From Mesorhizobium japonicum MAFF 303099 (lineage in GTDB: Bacteria > Pseudomonadota > Alphaproteobacteria > Rhizobiales > Rhizobiaceae), in NCBI RefSeq assembly GCF_000009625.1, contig NC_002678.2, positions 6,232,001-6,296,000 on the forward strand: a DNA stretch of 64,000 nt, read 5' to 3'. Both the position numbers and the translations under genes were made by a program. Under the pieces are notes generated by a model, which saw only the letters and a list, made by a program, of their open reading frames with translations, was not told where the DNA came from and ran no database searches. Shown here in pieces: positions 1 through 9,567 of the stretch (position 1 is the stretch's first letter; each line of letters opens with the position of its first letter).

Positions 1-49
1 AGCACGGGCGGTCAGGGCCGGGGGGCTTCGGCATGTCAAGGAGAGCTTC

Positions 50-931
50 TTGAAAGGAATTATCCTTGCTGGAGGCAGTGGAACGCGTCTTTATCCACTG
101 ACATTAGCGGTCTCTAAGCAAATCCTTCCGATATACGACAAGCCGATGATTTATTATCCGCTGAGCGTACTGATGCTCGCGGGAATCCGCGAGATTCTGA
201 TTGTCTCGACACCGCGTGATCTGCCGGCTTTTCGTGATTTACTCGGCGACGGATCGGAGTTCGGGCTGGCGTTCTCCTACGCCGAGCAACCGCATCCCAA
301 TGGTCTTGCGGAAGCTTTCATTATCGGCCGGGATTTCATCGGCAAAGATAGCGTCTCGATGATCCTTGGCGACAACATCTATTTCGGTGATGGCCTGTCG
401 CAGCTTTGCCGCGCCGCCGCTGCGCGCGACGCGGGTGCTTCGGTGTTCGCCTATCATGTCGAGGATCCCGAGCGCTATGGCGTCGTGTCCTTCGACAAGG
501 CAACCGGGACCGCGCTGACGATTGAGGAAAAACCGCAGAAACCGAAGTCGAACTGGGCTGTCACCGGTCTCTATTTCTACGACAATGAGGTGGTCGACAT
601 CGCCCCGACGATCCGCCCCTCGGCGCGTGGCGAGCTCGAGATCACGGCGGTCAACAATGTCTATCTCGAGCGCGGCAAGCTGCATGTGCACCGTTTGGGC
701 CGTGGCTATGCCTGGCTCGACACCGGCACGCATGACAGTTTGCACGAAGCCTCTTCTTTCGTGCGCACGATCGAACATCGCCAGGGTATCAAGGTTGCCT
801 GCCCTGAGGAGATCGCCTTCGAGCAGGGCTGGCTGACGGCGGAGCAAGTGCTGCAACGCGCAACCCGGTTGGGCAAAAATGAATATGCCGCCTATCTGCG
901 GCGGCGCGTCGCCGATCTGTTGGAGGGCTAA
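50..931 (+). CDS. rmlA: Glucose-1-phosphate thymidylyltransferase (RmlA)
   Basis: Makes dTDP-glucose from dTTP and glucose-1-phosphate, the first step of cytoplasmic dTDP-L-rhamnose synthesis. The 293-residue length is typical of the short RmlA type. The nucleotidyltransferase signature [11 protein letters not shown] lies at residues 8-18, and LGDN, which contributes a metal-binding aspartate, at about 107-110. The start is a TTG at 50 with AAGGAGAG just upstream (39-46). An ATG start is unavailable without losing the N-terminal signature. It is the first gene of a tight rmlA-C-B-D unit; the next start is 3 bases downstream. The few bases before 50 are the tail of something outside the window. 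Confidence 0.95.
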   Translation: MKGIILAGGSGTRLYPLTLAVSKQILPIYDKPMIYYPLSVLMLAGIREILIVSTPRDLPAFRDLLGDGSEFGLAFSYAEQPHPNGLAEAFIIGRDFIGKDSVSMILGDNIYFGDGLSQLCRAAAARDAGASVFAYHVEDPERYGVVSFDKATGTALTIEEKPQKPKSNWAVTGLYFYDNEVVDIAPTIRPSARGELEITAVNNVYLERGKLHVHRLGRGYAWLDTGTHDSLHEASSFVRTIEHRQGIKVACPEEIAFEQGWLTAEQVLQRATRLGKNEYAAYLRRRVADLLEG

Positions 932-934
932 GCT

Positions 935-1486
935 TTGGAGATCAGGTCCCTCGGCATCGATGGCGTGCTGGAAATCGTTCCCAAGCGACATGGCGATGCA
1001 CGCGGCTTCTTCATGGAAACCTACAATGCCGAGCGGTTTTCGCAGGCAGGCATCGACTTGGTTTTCGTGCAGGACAACCATTCCTATTCCGCTACGGCAG
1101 GCGTCTTGCGAGGGCTTCACTACCAGCTCGAGCCGCGGGCCCAGGACAAGCTGCTGCGCGTCATTCGCGGCAGTATCCTCGACGTTGCGGTCGATATCCG
1201 CCGTGGTTCGAAAACCTTTGGGAAATGGGTCGCCTGCGAGATTTCGGCCGAAAAGGGCAATCAGATCCTGGTGCCAAAGGGTTTCGCGCATGGCTTTGTG
1301 ACGCTCGTGCCCGACACCGAGGTTCTCTATAAGGTTACCGACACTTATTCGCCCGAGCACGATCGGTCCGTCCGCTTCGACGATCCCGTCATCGGCATCG
1401 AATGGCCTTCAGTGGCTGGCGGATTCCAGCTTTCGGACAAGGACCTCAAGGCGCCGGTGCTCGCCGAGGCCGAAGTGTTTGCCTGA
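935..1486 (+). CDS. rmlC: dTDP-4-dehydrorhamnose 3,5-epimerase (RmlC)
   Basis: Epimerises C3 and C5 of dTDP-4-keto-6-deoxyglucose, the third step of dTDP-L-rhamnose synthesis. The protein has 183 residues, normal for this cupin family. The RGLHYQ motif at residues 59-64 carries the catalytic-base histidine (H62), and the [13 protein letters not shown] strand and [13 protein letters not shown] segment are family hallmarks. The start is TTG at 935, the first available in frame, right after the rmlA stop. The gene is embedded in the rml unit between rmlA and rmlB, a gene order common in rhizobia. Confidence 0.95.
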   Translation: MEIRSLGIDGVLEIVPKRHGDARGFFMETYNAERFSQAGIDLVFVQDNHSYSATAGVLRGLHYQLEPRAQDKLLRVIRGSILDVAVDIRRGSKTFGKWVACEISAEKGNQILVPKGFAHGFVTLVPDTEVLYKVTDTYSPEHDRSVRFDDPVIGIEWPSVAGGFQLSDKDLKAPVLAEAEVFA

Positions 1487-1505
1487 TGGGCATGAGGATA
1501 GCGGC

Positions 1506-2576
1506 ATGAATTTTCTGGTGACAGGCGGGGCTGGCTTCATCGGTTCGGCGGTGTGTCGGCATCTGTGCGCCAATCCGGCCTATCGGGTGACCAATCTCGA
1601 CAAGCTCACCTATGCCGGCAACCTGGCCTCGCTGCGGCAGATCGAGAACGCGCATAATTATCGTTTCGCCCATGCCGATATCTGCGACGAGAGGGCGGTG
1701 CTCGACATAATGCGCCGTGACGATATCGACATCGTCATGAACCTTGCCGCCGAAAGCCATGTCGACCGCTCGATCGATGGGCCCGGCGCCTTCATCGAGA
1801 CCAACATCGTCGGCACCTACCGCATCCTCAATGCGGCGCTCGAATACTGGCGCGGCTTGCCCGACGACAGGAAAAGCCGCTTCCGCTTCCATCACGTGTC
1901 GACCGATGAAGTGTTCGGCGACCTGCCTTTCGACGGTGGCATGTTCGTCGAGGAGACGCCCTACGCGCCGTCCTCGCCCTATTCGGCCTCCAAGGCGGCC
2001 TCGGACCATCTGGTGCGGGCCTGGCACGAGACCTACGGCCTGCCGGTCGTGCTCTCCAACTGCTCGAACAATTACGGCCCCTATCATTTTCCCGAAAAAC
2101 TGATCCCGCTCGTCATTCTCAACGCGCTCGACGAAAAACCGCTGCCAGTCTATGGCGCCGGCGCCAATGTGCGTGACTGGCTGTTCGTCGAGGATCATGC
2201 CCGAGCCCTGGAGCTGGTCGCCACCAAGGGCACGCCGGGCGAGAGCTATAATGTCGGCGGCAATTCGGAACGCACGAACCTCGCCGTCGTCGAGACGATC
2301 TGCGACCTGCTCGACATCAGGCGGCCCCGGGCCGGCGGCAGGTGTTATCGCGACCTGATCTCCTTCGTCACCGACCGCCCGGGCCACGACCGCCGCTACG
2401 CCATCGATGCCTCCAAGATCGGCCGCGAGCTCGGCTGGGCGCCGAGCGAGAATTTCGACAGCGGCCTGGCCAGAACCGTGGACTGGTTCCTCGACAACAA
2501 ATGGTGGTGGGGGCCGATCCGCGAGCAGCGGTACGCCGGTGAAAGGCTGGGCGAGGCCCGCAAGGTGGGCGCGTGA
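1506..2576 (+). CDS. rmlB: dTDP-glucose 4,6-dehydratase (RmlB)
   Basis: Converts dTDP-glucose to dTDP-4-keto-6-deoxyglucose with bound NAD+, the second step of the pathway. It is an extended SDR with the GGAGFIG nucleotide-binding motif at residues 7-13, the catalytic T-D-E triad at 133-135 (STDEVFGD), and the YSASK motif with Y159 and K163. The ATG at 1506 is chosen because GAGGA lies at 1494-1498 and the protein begins directly with the NAD-binding strand; an upstream TTG at 1479 would add nine unhelpful residues. The stop overlaps the rmlD start by four bases (GTGA). Confidence 0.95.
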   Translation: MNFLVTGGAGFIGSAVCRHLCANPAYRVTNLDKLTYAGNLASLRQIENAHNYRFAHADICDERAVLDIMRRDDIDIVMNLAAESHVDRSIDGPGAFIETNIVGTYRILNAALEYWRGLPDDRKSRFRFHHVSTDEVFGDLPFDGGMFVEETPYAPSSPYSASKAASDHLVRAWHETYGLPVVLSNCSNNYGPYHFPEKLIPLVILNALDEKPLPVYGAGANVRDWLFVEDHARALELVATKGTPGESYNVGGNSERTNLAVVETICDLLDIRRPRAGGRCYRDLISFVTDRPGHDRRYAIDASKIGRELGWAPSENFDSGLARTVDWFLDNKWWWGPIREQRYAGERLGEARKVGA

Positions 2577-3451
2577 GGCTCGCTGTCACCGGACGCGACG
2601 GCCAGGTTGTGTCGAGCCTTCTGGAGGCAGGCCAGTTTGCCGGTGTAGACGTCATCGCCATTGGCCGTCCGCAGCTCGACTTGGCAAACCCCGATACCGT
2701 GATCGAAGCCATTGCAGCGGCCAGGCCTGACATCGTCGTGTCAGCTGCCGCTTACACGGCCGTGGATCAGGCCGAGGATGAGCCCGATCTGGCATTCAGG
2801 GTGAATGCCGTCGGCGCCGGCAAGGTGGCGCAAGCCGCGGCGCGGCTTGGCGTTCCCGTCATCCACCTTTCGACCGACTACGTCTTCGACGGCAGCGCTT
2901 CCGGCGCTTACGTCGAAACCGATGCGACCGCGCCAGCCAGCGTTTACGGCGCCTCCAAGCTCGCCGGCGAACAGACGGTGGCCGCCGCCGGCCCGCGCCA
3001 CCTGATCCTGCGCACCGCCTGGGTCTACAGCCCGTTCGGCAAGAATTTCGTCAAAACCATGCTGCGGCTGGCCGCCGACCGTGACGAGATTTCCGTGGTG
3101 GCCGATCAATGGGGAAATCCCAGCTCAGCGCTGGATATCGCCGATGCGATCCTGCATGCCGCGGCCACGCTGCACCGCAACAAGGACTTCGGCGCGTTCG
3201 GCACCTATCATCTGGCCGGCACGGGCGAGACCAACTGGAGCGGCTTTGCCCGCCATATCCTCGACACGAGCCGCGTGTCTGGCGGTCCTTCAGCGCGGGT
3301 CCACGACATTATGACGACGGACTACCCGACCAAGGCGCGACGCCCTGCCAATTCCCGGCTTTCGAGCGCGAAGTTCGCGTCAGCCTTTGGCTGGACCGCG
3401 CCGGACTGGCGGCAATCGACGGAAGCCGTGGTGCGTCGGGTCCTGTTCTGA
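2573..3451 (+). CDS. rmlD: dTDP-4-dehydrorhamnose reductase (RmlD)
   Basis: Reduces dTDP-4-keto-L-rhamnose to dTDP-L-rhamnose, completing the donor used by rhamnosyltransferases such as the RgpF-like genes downstream. The 292-residue SDR shows the VTGRDGQV dinucleotide motif at residues 5-12, STDYVFDG at 100-107, and the YGASK active-site pair Y125/K129. The GTG start at 2573 overlaps the rmlB stop, so translation is probably coupled. A weak hairpin (3464-3482) follows the stop, without a T-run. Confidence 0.95.
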   Translation: MRLAVTGRDGQVVSSLLEAGQFAGVDVIAIGRPQLDLANPDTVIEAIAAARPDIVVSAAAYTAVDQAEDEPDLAFRVNAVGAGKVAQAAARLGVPVIHLSTDYVFDGSASGAYVETDATAPASVYGASKLAGEQTVAAAGPRHLILRTAWVYSPFGKNFVKTMLRLAADRDEISVVADQWGNPSSALDIADAILHAAATLHRNKDFGAFGTYHLAGTGETNWSGFARHILDTSRVSGGPSARVHDIMTTDYPTKARRPANSRLSSAKFASAFGWTAPDWRQSTEAVVRRVLF

Positions 3452-3925
3452 GAGCCAGATGACCCGTGGGGCCGGACCACGGACGCTCGGCGAAGTACCG
3501 CCAAACGCCCGGACAAGGCATACGGCATGGAGCGCACGATCCTTGAGGCAAAACAAAGCAAAGTGAACACGCTGTTCAAGAGTTAAAAGACTCAAAGAGT
3601 CGGCGAATAACTCATCCCCTGCGAGCGCAATCTGTGCATGTCAGGTGGTTACTGACAAAGGTCGCCGCAGTTTCTGCCGAACGCGAGACTGAATTCGGGA
3701 AGGCGGATTTAGTCTGGGTCTCTTCATCAGATATCCGTTTCTCCAGAAGGCTTTCATTTCGCGCGACGGCTGATCGGCGCATTCGGGCGGAATTGTGGCG
3801 TTTGGGACGCACAACTGACCTATCAAGTATTCCGTCTGTAAAGCCCTCGAATTTCTGGTTGCGCGGTCTGGCAGTGTGTGCGAGGTGCGACCTAACAAAA
3901 AGCACAATCAGCACACGCAGGACTG
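3452..3925. other. Intergenic region with nested palindrome
   Basis: These 474 bases separate the rml unit from the next gene. A 6-bp hairpin (CCGTGG/CCACGG, 3464-3482) follows rmlD. A nested palindrome lies at 3580-3613: GAGTTA and TAACTC enclose GACTC-AAA-GAGTC. This may be an operator or a weak terminator. An open frame from 3634 runs through the region into the next gene but has no recognisable protein character. No promoter could be assigned with confidence. Confidence 0.5.
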
Positions 3926-5653
3926 ATGCCGGCCACCGTTCGCACCCTCTCTATCAGCCGTTCAACCTCCGCTTTCGCGATTGCATCCGTTGGTCCGATC
4001 GCGCTGTTCCTGATTGCGCTCATCCTGACGGTGCAGGCGAGAGGTGTTCCGGACAACGACTATTGGACCATTTTCACTTCAATGGCCGGGTCGCTGGACG
4101 GGCTGCCGACGTTGTCGGACCTGTATGTAAGGGGAAACGAACATATCATTGCTGGCGCAAAACTGTTTTATCTGCTGAATTTTCATCTTACCGGCGGGGA
4201 CAATGTTGGTCTGTCCGTCATCGTTGTTGCTTTCTCCCTTGTCATAGCTTTGACTCTTTCGTGTGCATTCTCCCTCTTTGCACGATCCAGGTTAGAAGCA
4301 CTTGTCATCGGGATAGCTGTTTCGCTATTTGTGTTCAGCCCACTCGCCGCTCACAATTTCTTTCTGGGCATGAGTGGGATAGCCTGGATCGGGGCAAATC
4401 TCTTCACCGTGCTGGCTGCATTGGCTTTTTGGCGGTCGGCCGAAGAAGACAGGCCGATGGGCTATGTCGTCGCGATAGTATTGGCTGCCATTGCCTCGCA
4501 ATTTTACAGCACGGGCCTGACTGCATTGTGTGCGATCGGTATCCAAGGATTTTGTGCCGACAAGACACGGCGGCTCGGTATTTTGCTCTTCGCGGTCGGC
4601 TTGGCCTATGTGATTTTGATCGCAGTATTTCAGAAAGTCCCCGAATATCACGCAGCACGTAATTTCGATCCGACAGAGATTGCCCTGTTCTGCCTGACAT
4701 TCATTGGTGGCGGCATCGTAACAACCGAAGCAAATGCAATTCCGCTGGGCGCAATCGGCATTGGAGCAGCGGTTCTGATCGTTGGGTTTTGCCTTTTCCG
4801 GCCCGGCGAAAGCAGGTATCGAGCGGCCTTTTGGATTGCGATCATGGCCTACGCGGTCATGTCGAGTGGGTTGGCGGCTATCGGTCGAGGGAATATGGGG
4901 GGAGACCAGGCAGCCTTGTCCAGCCGGTATGCAACCCTTCCAGCGCTTTTTTGGATCGGACTGTTCGGGGCAGCTGCTTGTCTGATCTGGCGCGTTGATT
5001 TCAATCGTCGTCTGTCGATCGCCATATTCGCGCTAGCAGTCGCGCTGCTCGTAATGAACGGCACGCCACGGGTGATGGACGCTCTTGCCAGGGCTGAAGG
5101 AAAAGATTTTGCAACATTGGAACTATCGCTCGGCGTCAAAGACCCCGACTTGATGCAATACGTTACATCGACTGGGTTTCAGTACTACGCTGTCGAGGAC
5201 GATCTGAGGAAAGCCAAACATGTCCCGTTCAACGGGAGAGATTTTGGCTGCCCCGCGCTCGGTGCGCAAGTGGCGGTCTCCGACAAGCCGGTGAGTTTGA
5301 CGGGCTACATTGATATCGTGTCCCAAACACAGGATCCGCGGTGGGCGCGCGTCTTCGGTTGGGCCGCAGACCAGTTGGGCGAACACCCCCCGCTCTTGAA
5401 CAACGGTCTTCTCAGCACTTATCGTTGTATTGCTTTCCTTGACGGCAACGGAACTGTCGTGGGATTGGGTTTGGGGGGGTTCCATAGGGCCGACGTGGCA
5501 AAAGCGCTTGGCCGGACACGTGACGATTACGGCTGGAGCGGGTATATCGACCTTCAGCGTCTGAACTCCGCTCCGCGACGGATATATGCAGTTTTGCTTA
5601 CGTCGTCTGGGTGGACAAGATTGCCGGAGCCTGAAATTGGATTTCAGTTTTGA
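3926..5653 (+). CDS. Multi-spanning membrane protein, possible GT-C-type glycosyltransferase
   Basis: A 575-residue integral membrane protein with about eleven hydrophobic segments between residues 16 and 380, then a soluble C-terminal domain of about 190 residues. The first extramembrane loop contains acidic residues (PDNDYW, and NEHI further on), as in GT-C enzymes that use polyprenyl-phosphate sugars. I do not recognise a named family, so the function is inferred from topology and neighbours: a GtrB-like transferase and a flippase-like protein follow. CAGGA at 3918-3922 precedes the ATG. The stop overlaps the next gene by four bases. It could instead be an acyl- or phospho-transferase or polymerase of the O-antigen locus. 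Confidence 0.6.
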   Translation: MPATVRTLSISRSTSAFAIASVGPIALFLIALILTVQARGVPDNDYWTIFTSMAGSLDGLPTLSDLYVRGNEHIIAGAKLFYLLNFHLTGGDNVGLSVIVVAFSLVIALTLSCAFSLFARSRLEALVIGIAVSLFVFSPLAAHNFFLGMSGIAWIGANLFTVLAALAFWRSAEEDRPMGYVVAIVLAAIASQFYSTGLTALCAIGIQGFCADKTRRLGILLFAVGLAYVILIAVFQKVPEYHAARNFDPTEIALFCLTFIGGGIVTTEANAIPLGAIGIGAAVLIVGFCLFRPGESRYRAAFWIAIMAYAVMSSGLAAIGRGNMGGDQAALSSRYATLPALFWIGLFGAAACLIWRVDFNRRLSIAIFALAVALLVMNGTPRVMDALARAEGKDFATLELSLGVKDPDLMQYVTSTGFQYYAVEDDLRKAKHVPFNGRDFGCPALGAQVAVSDKPVSLTGYIDIVSQTQDPRWARVFGWAADQLGEHPPLLNNGLLSTYRCIAFLDGNGTVVGLGLGGFHRADVAKALGRTRDDYGWSGYIDLQRLNSAPRRIYAVLLTSSGWTRLPEPEIGFQF

Positions 5654-6348
5654 AAAATATCTATGTAGGTGTTGTAAGATTAGCGAGGAAGGTGGCTGAT
5701 CGCGGCGGATTACTTGCCGTGTTGGAGCGATCGAACAACCGCTTCGTCCTCTGGATCAGAAGTCTGTTTGGCATATACGATAGTGCGGACCTGGTTCGGC
5801 TAGACATGCCATGGTGGACATTCTCCGCGATTGACGACGTGAACACATTTCTGGCCTCGCGCAATCGCAAGGCTCGCGTTTTTGAATTTGGCGCTGGCGC
5901 CAGTACTGTTTGGTTGGCGAAACGAAGCGCCTCCGTCAATTCCGTCGAGCATGACGCTCCGTTCGCGCAAACCATGGGCGGCATTTTTGACGCCTATCCC
6001 AACATCGCTGTGCAAGTTGTGGAGCCGGCAACCGCTTCCGCTTCCAGCAAGGCCAGGTCCAATCGAAAGGGGTACACGCAATGCTCGTTCGACCAATACG
6101 TGTCATCGATTGATCGGGTCGACGGCACGTTCGACCTTATTGTGATCGACGGCCGGGCCAGGGTTTCCTGTCTGGCGAGATCGGTTCGCCGCCTGGCTCC
6201 AGGCGGTATGATCCTGTTCGACAACAGCAACAGGCTCGAATATCGCGAGGCCATCAACTCTTGCGGTCTGCAGGAGCGGGTGACACGGGGACTTGCGCCT
6301 GCACTGCCATTCCCCAGCCAGACCTCCATTTTGACGAAGAGGGCGTGA
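5650..6348 (+). CDS. SAM-dependent methyltransferase-like protein
   Basis: A 232-residue soluble protein with the class I methyltransferase fold: motif I VFEFGAGAST at residues 77-86, an acidic residue after the next strand (VNSVEHD), a FDLIVIDG strand near residue 157 and RLAPGGMILFDNS as the post-motif. The TTG start at 5650 sits in a TTGA overlap with the preceding stop, indicating translational coupling. The substrate is unknown; in this context a sugar or lipid-linked glycan methylation is plausible. The N-terminal 50 residues are amphipathic and may associate with the membrane. Confidence 0.65.
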   Translation: MKNIYVGVVRLARKVADRGGLLAVLERSNNRFVLWIRSLFGIYDSADLVRLDMPWWTFSAIDDVNTFLASRNRKARVFEFGAGASTVWLAKRSASVNSVEHDAPFAQTMGGIFDAYPNIAVQVVEPATASASSKARSNRKGYTQCSFDQYVSSIDRVDGTFDLIVIDGRARVSCLARSVRRLAPGGMILFDNSNRLEYREAINSCGLQERVTRGLAPALPFPSQTSILTKRA

Positions 6349-6349
6349 C

Positions 6350-7330
6350 GTGCAGACCGTATCGATACTGGTGCCTGTAAAGGATGAGCAAGACACTGTT
6401 CAGGCTCTGATTGGCCAGATCGAGGCGGCCTTCGAGCAGATCGATTCCGCCTCGCTCAAGGAGGTCATCTTTGTTGACGACGGAAGTCGGGACAATACCT
6501 GGAAGGAGATTCTGGGCGCCACCAGGACTTACCCTCATGTAAAAGGCGTCCGGCTACGGCGGAATTTCGGCAAGGCCGCCGCGCTCCAAGCTGGGATCGC
6601 CAATGCGTCGGGCAACGTCATCGTCACGATGGACGGAGATCTGCAAGACGACCCGAAGGAAATTTCACGTTTTCTGGACGAAATCCGGGCGGGCTCCGAT
6701 GTTGTATCGGGATGGAAGCAGGTGCGCCACGATCCGCTCGGCAAGACGCTGCCTTCAAAGCTGTTCAATCGCGTGACGGCGAAGGTCACCGGCGTCGGCT
6801 TGCACGACTTCAACTGCGGCTTCAAGGCCTACCGCTCCGAGGTCTTCGACAATATTCGCCTCTACGGTGAACTGCATCGCTTCGTTCCAGCCTTGGCCCA
6901 TGCGACTGGTTTCAAGGTCAGTGAGATCGTCGTCCAGCACCACCCACGCCGATTTGGAAAATCCAAATATGGGGTTGGTCGGCTCCTGAAGGGTTTCCTG
7001 GACCTGCTTACAATCGTGACCATCACCAAGTTCAATTCTCGCCCCGGCCATCTTTTTGGCGGTCTGGGCGTGGCCGTCATTTCGATAGGCCTTCTGATTT
7101 TCCTGTACCTCTGCGCGCGGTGGTTTGGCGGTGAAGCCATTGGCCGCCGGCCTTTGCTGCTTTTTTCGACGCTCTTGATGATCGTTGGAGTGCAGTTCAC
7201 GCTGTTCGGCATGGTCGCCGAGTTGATAGTCGCGACCCGTGGCGATCGTGACCCTGGCATTGTCGCCGAAATCGCAAGTTCCGACGGCAGGCTGCCTGTG
7301 AAGCCGATCGGTGCTCGTGCCAAACTCTAG
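6350..7330 (+). CDS. GtrB/DPM1-type polyprenyl-phosphate glycosyltransferase (GT2)
   Basis: Expected to transfer a sugar from a nucleotide donor to undecaprenyl phosphate at the inner membrane. A GT-A domain fills the first ~225 residues, with VDDGS at 42-46 and DGDLQDDP at 95-102. Two C-terminal membrane segments (about 235-257 and 267-293) match the GtrB/ArnC-like architecture. Length 326 is typical. The GTG start at 6350 follows the previous stop by one base. With the flippase-like gene and the GT-C-like gene it forms a likely periplasmic glycan-modification set. The sugar cannot be deduced. Confidence 0.85.
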   Translation: MQTVSILVPVKDEQDTVQALIGQIEAAFEQIDSASLKEVIFVDDGSRDNTWKEILGATRTYPHVKGVRLRRNFGKAAALQAGIANASGNVIVTMDGDLQDDPKEISRFLDEIRAGSDVVSGWKQVRHDPLGKTLPSKLFNRVTAKVTGVGLHDFNCGFKAYRSEVFDNIRLYGELHRFVPALAHATGFKVSEIVVQHHPRRFGKSKYGVGRLLKGFLDLLTIVTITKFNSRPGHLFGGLGVAVISIGLLIFLYLCARWFGGEAIGRRPLLLFSTLLMIVGVQFTLFGMVAELIVATRGDRDPGIVAEIASSDGRLPVKPIGARAKL

Positions 7331-8237
7331 GATCATTCGTGCTGGCGGTGCTGTCATTGCCGTTGCGGCAATGTATTTTGTCATACGCTCCGTCTACGGA
7401 TACGCTGATCAGCTCGCCGAGATTCTGCAGCGCCCTCAGTTCATTGTCGTCGTCGTGGCAAGCGCGCTTCTCTATGCACTCGCTCTGCAACTTGTCGGGC
7501 TCGGCTGGTTCACCCTCCTGGTTTCGGTCGGAGAAAAGGCAATCTCGCCAGCCTGTGCTCTGCGCGTTTTTGCGCGTACCCAAGTCTACAAATATCTGCC
7601 AACCAATGTAATTCACCTTGTCGGTCGCTTTGTCCTGGCTGCTCGATATGGTGCCGCAAAGGATGCGCTTTCCTATGCGCAGGTGATGGAGATCATTTTG
7701 ATGGTGCTGGCTTCCGCAAGCGTGGCACTCCTTTTCTCGTTCTCTTTCTTACTCAAGATCGGCGAGGACTATGGAGTAGGCCGCTATCTTGCTTCTGCAG
7801 CCTATATCGGCGCCGCCATCGCGGCACTCATGCTCGCTCCCGTTGTTGCCGGCCGATATTTCAAACAGAGCCGGAAACACCTCGCATTTTCAATGGCTGC
7901 AGTCAGTGTCGCGTGCTACGGCATTTTTTTCCTTGCCAATGGCTCGATCGTCGTCCTCCTCGTCCATTTTCTGTACGGACCCACAATTGAATGGAAGATA
8001 GTGATCGGAGTTTCGGCCGCCGGTTGGTTGCTTGGATTCGTTGTCCCGGGGGCTCCAGGCGGTTTGGGTGTCAGAGAGGCTGTTTTCATCGCTGGCCTTT
8101 CATCGATCGGCATACCCGCCGCCGCCGCCACCGCAGTTGCAATTACCCATCGGGTTGTCACCCTTCTGGGCGATGTGCTGTTGTGGGCTGTGGAGTTTGG
8201 GTATCGAAGATGGATCGCGGAACCAGATGATGCGTAG
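7311..8237 (+). CDS. UPF0104 / LPG-synthase-TM-like flippase-type membrane protein
   Basis: A 308-residue polytopic protein with about eight hydrophobic helices, resembling the lysylphosphatidylglycerol synthase transmembrane family (PF03706). The VPGAPGGLGVREAVF signature lies near residues 244-258. Members in glycan clusters are thought to flip or handle polyprenyl-linked sugars. The GTG at 7311 overlaps the GT2 gene by 20 bases; a GTG at 7317 is an equally possible start. The position right after a GtrB-like gene suggests it replaces GtrA as translocator, which is inference. Confidence 0.7.
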   Translation: MLVPNSRIIRAGGAVIAVAAMYFVIRSVYGYADQLAEILQRPQFIVVVVASALLYALALQLVGLGWFTLLVSVGEKAISPACALRVFARTQVYKYLPTNVIHLVGRFVLAARYGAAKDALSYAQVMEIILMVLASASVALLFSFSFLLKIGEDYGVGRYLASAAYIGAAIAALMLAPVVAGRYFKQSRKHLAFSMAAVSVACYGIFFLANGSIVVLLVHFLYGPTIEWKIVIGVSAAGWLLGFVVPGAPGGLGVREAVFIAGLSSIGIPAAAATAVAITHRVVTLLGDVLLWAVEFGYRRWIAEPDDA

Positions 8238-8407
8238 CGTGGGTATGATCGTAGCGCGATGAATTCGGCTGCTTCAGCAAGGCGGCGCCGATGCCGAACT
8301 TGACGCCTGAAATCCGATTCGATCGGAGCTGAACCTCCTGTGTCTATTCAAATGAGATCGAGGCTGATAACGAACGGCCAAGTCAATGAAACGGGAATGC
8401 TGCTTGA

Positions 8408-9466
8408 ATGTCTAAAACATGCGTGGTGACCGGCGGAGCTGGATTCATTGGATGCGCGTTGTCCACCAAATTGGCAAACCGCTTCGATCGCGTAGTTGTC
8501 ATCGACAGTTTGCATCCGCAGATTCACGCAGAGCGAAAGCGTCCCGCCGACCTTGATCCTCGCGTTGAACTCGTGGTTGCCGATGTGACCGAGGCCTCGA
8601 CCTGGGTGCCGGCACTGGAAACCATCCGACCTGAAGTTGTGGTGCATCTGGCTGCCGAAACGGGCACGGGTCAGTCGCTCACGGAGGCCTCTCGCCACGC
8701 GATAGCAAATGTTCTTGGCACCACGCGCATGTTGGATGCCTTTGCCACGGCATCGCACGTTCCTGAGCGTTTTGTCCTGGCTTCGAGTCGCGCCGTCTAT
8801 GGAGAAGGAGCATGGCGGTCCAGGAAAGCAGGCGAGATAACATATCCCGGTCAGAGATCGAAACAGCAGCTCGAACGCGCGGAGTGGGATTTTCCCGGGC
8901 TCGAACCTCTACCGATGGACGCGGAAAAAACGATACCGAATCCAACCAGCATCTACGGAGCGACGAAACTAACCCAGGAACAGATATTGCGGGCTTGGGC
9001 TCTTTCGTTCGGAACAGCTGTCAACGTGCTTCGCCTTCAGAACGTATATGGTCCTGGCCAATCGCTGACCAACAGCTACACGGGAATCGTGTCGTTGTTC
9101 ATTAGGATGGCGAAGGAAGGCAAGAGCATCCCGATCTATGAGGACGGGGACATCGGACGCGACTTCGTCTTCATCGATGATGTGGCGTCGGCTCTCGACA
9201 AGGCTACGGCCACTGATCTGTCACAGTCGCTCGCCTATGATGTCGGCACTGGCTCCAAGACCACGGTTCTTGACCTGGCAAGGATCGTTGCAAAAAGATA
9301 CGAGGCCCCGGAACCGCACGTCAACGGCATGTTCCGCAACGGCGACGTTCGCTGCGCTGTCGCCAACATCGACAGGACGGTGCGCGAACTGGAATGGCGA
9401 CCTTTGAAAAGTGTAGACGAGGGGATCGGCCAGCTTTCCGAGTGGGTCGATTCACAACTTGGCTAG
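8408..9466 (+). CDS. NAD-dependent nucleotide-sugar epimerase/dehydratase
   Basis: A 352-residue extended SDR. GGAGFIG at residues 9-15 binds the dinucleotide, SSRAVYG at 126-132 supplies the catalytic serine region and YGATK (Y183, K187) the catalytic tyrosine and lysine. LRLQNVYGPGQ and the RDFVFIDDV stretch are standard for UDP-sugar epimerases. The exact substrate is not determinable; WbiB/WcaG-type or UDP-galactose-type activities are candidates. GGGA lies about 10 bases before the ATG. A 170-base gap separates it from the upstream gene, so it may have its own promoter. Confidence 0.8.
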   Translation: MSKTCVVTGGAGFIGCALSTKLANRFDRVVVIDSLHPQIHAERKRPADLDPRVELVVADVTEASTWVPALETIRPEVVVHLAAETGTGQSLTEASRHAIANVLGTTRMLDAFATASHVPERFVLASSRAVYGEGAWRSRKAGEITYPGQRSKQQLERAEWDFPGLEPLPMDAEKTIPNPTSIYGATKLTQEQILRAWALSFGTAVNVLRLQNVYGPGQSLTNSYTGIVSLFIRMAKEGKSIPIYEDGDIGRDFVFIDDVASALDKATATDLSQSLAYDVGTGSKTTVLDLARIVAKRYEAPEPHVNGMFRNGDVRCAVANIDRTVRELEWRPLKSVDEGIGQLSEWVDSQLG

Positions 9467-9567
9467 AATTATGACATCGTGACAACGGAAGCGTTCTGCC
9501 GTCGAGATGCCTCCATGGGAGACGTGGTCCCTATATCACGTGGATCTGATTTTGCAGGGAATTGGCA

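Noticed and set aside
3634..4662. Plus-strand open frame of 342 codons overlapping the 575-residue membrane protein
   Set aside because: Arginine/serine/cysteine-rich composition with no domain; it is the shadow frame of the membrane protein starting at 3926.
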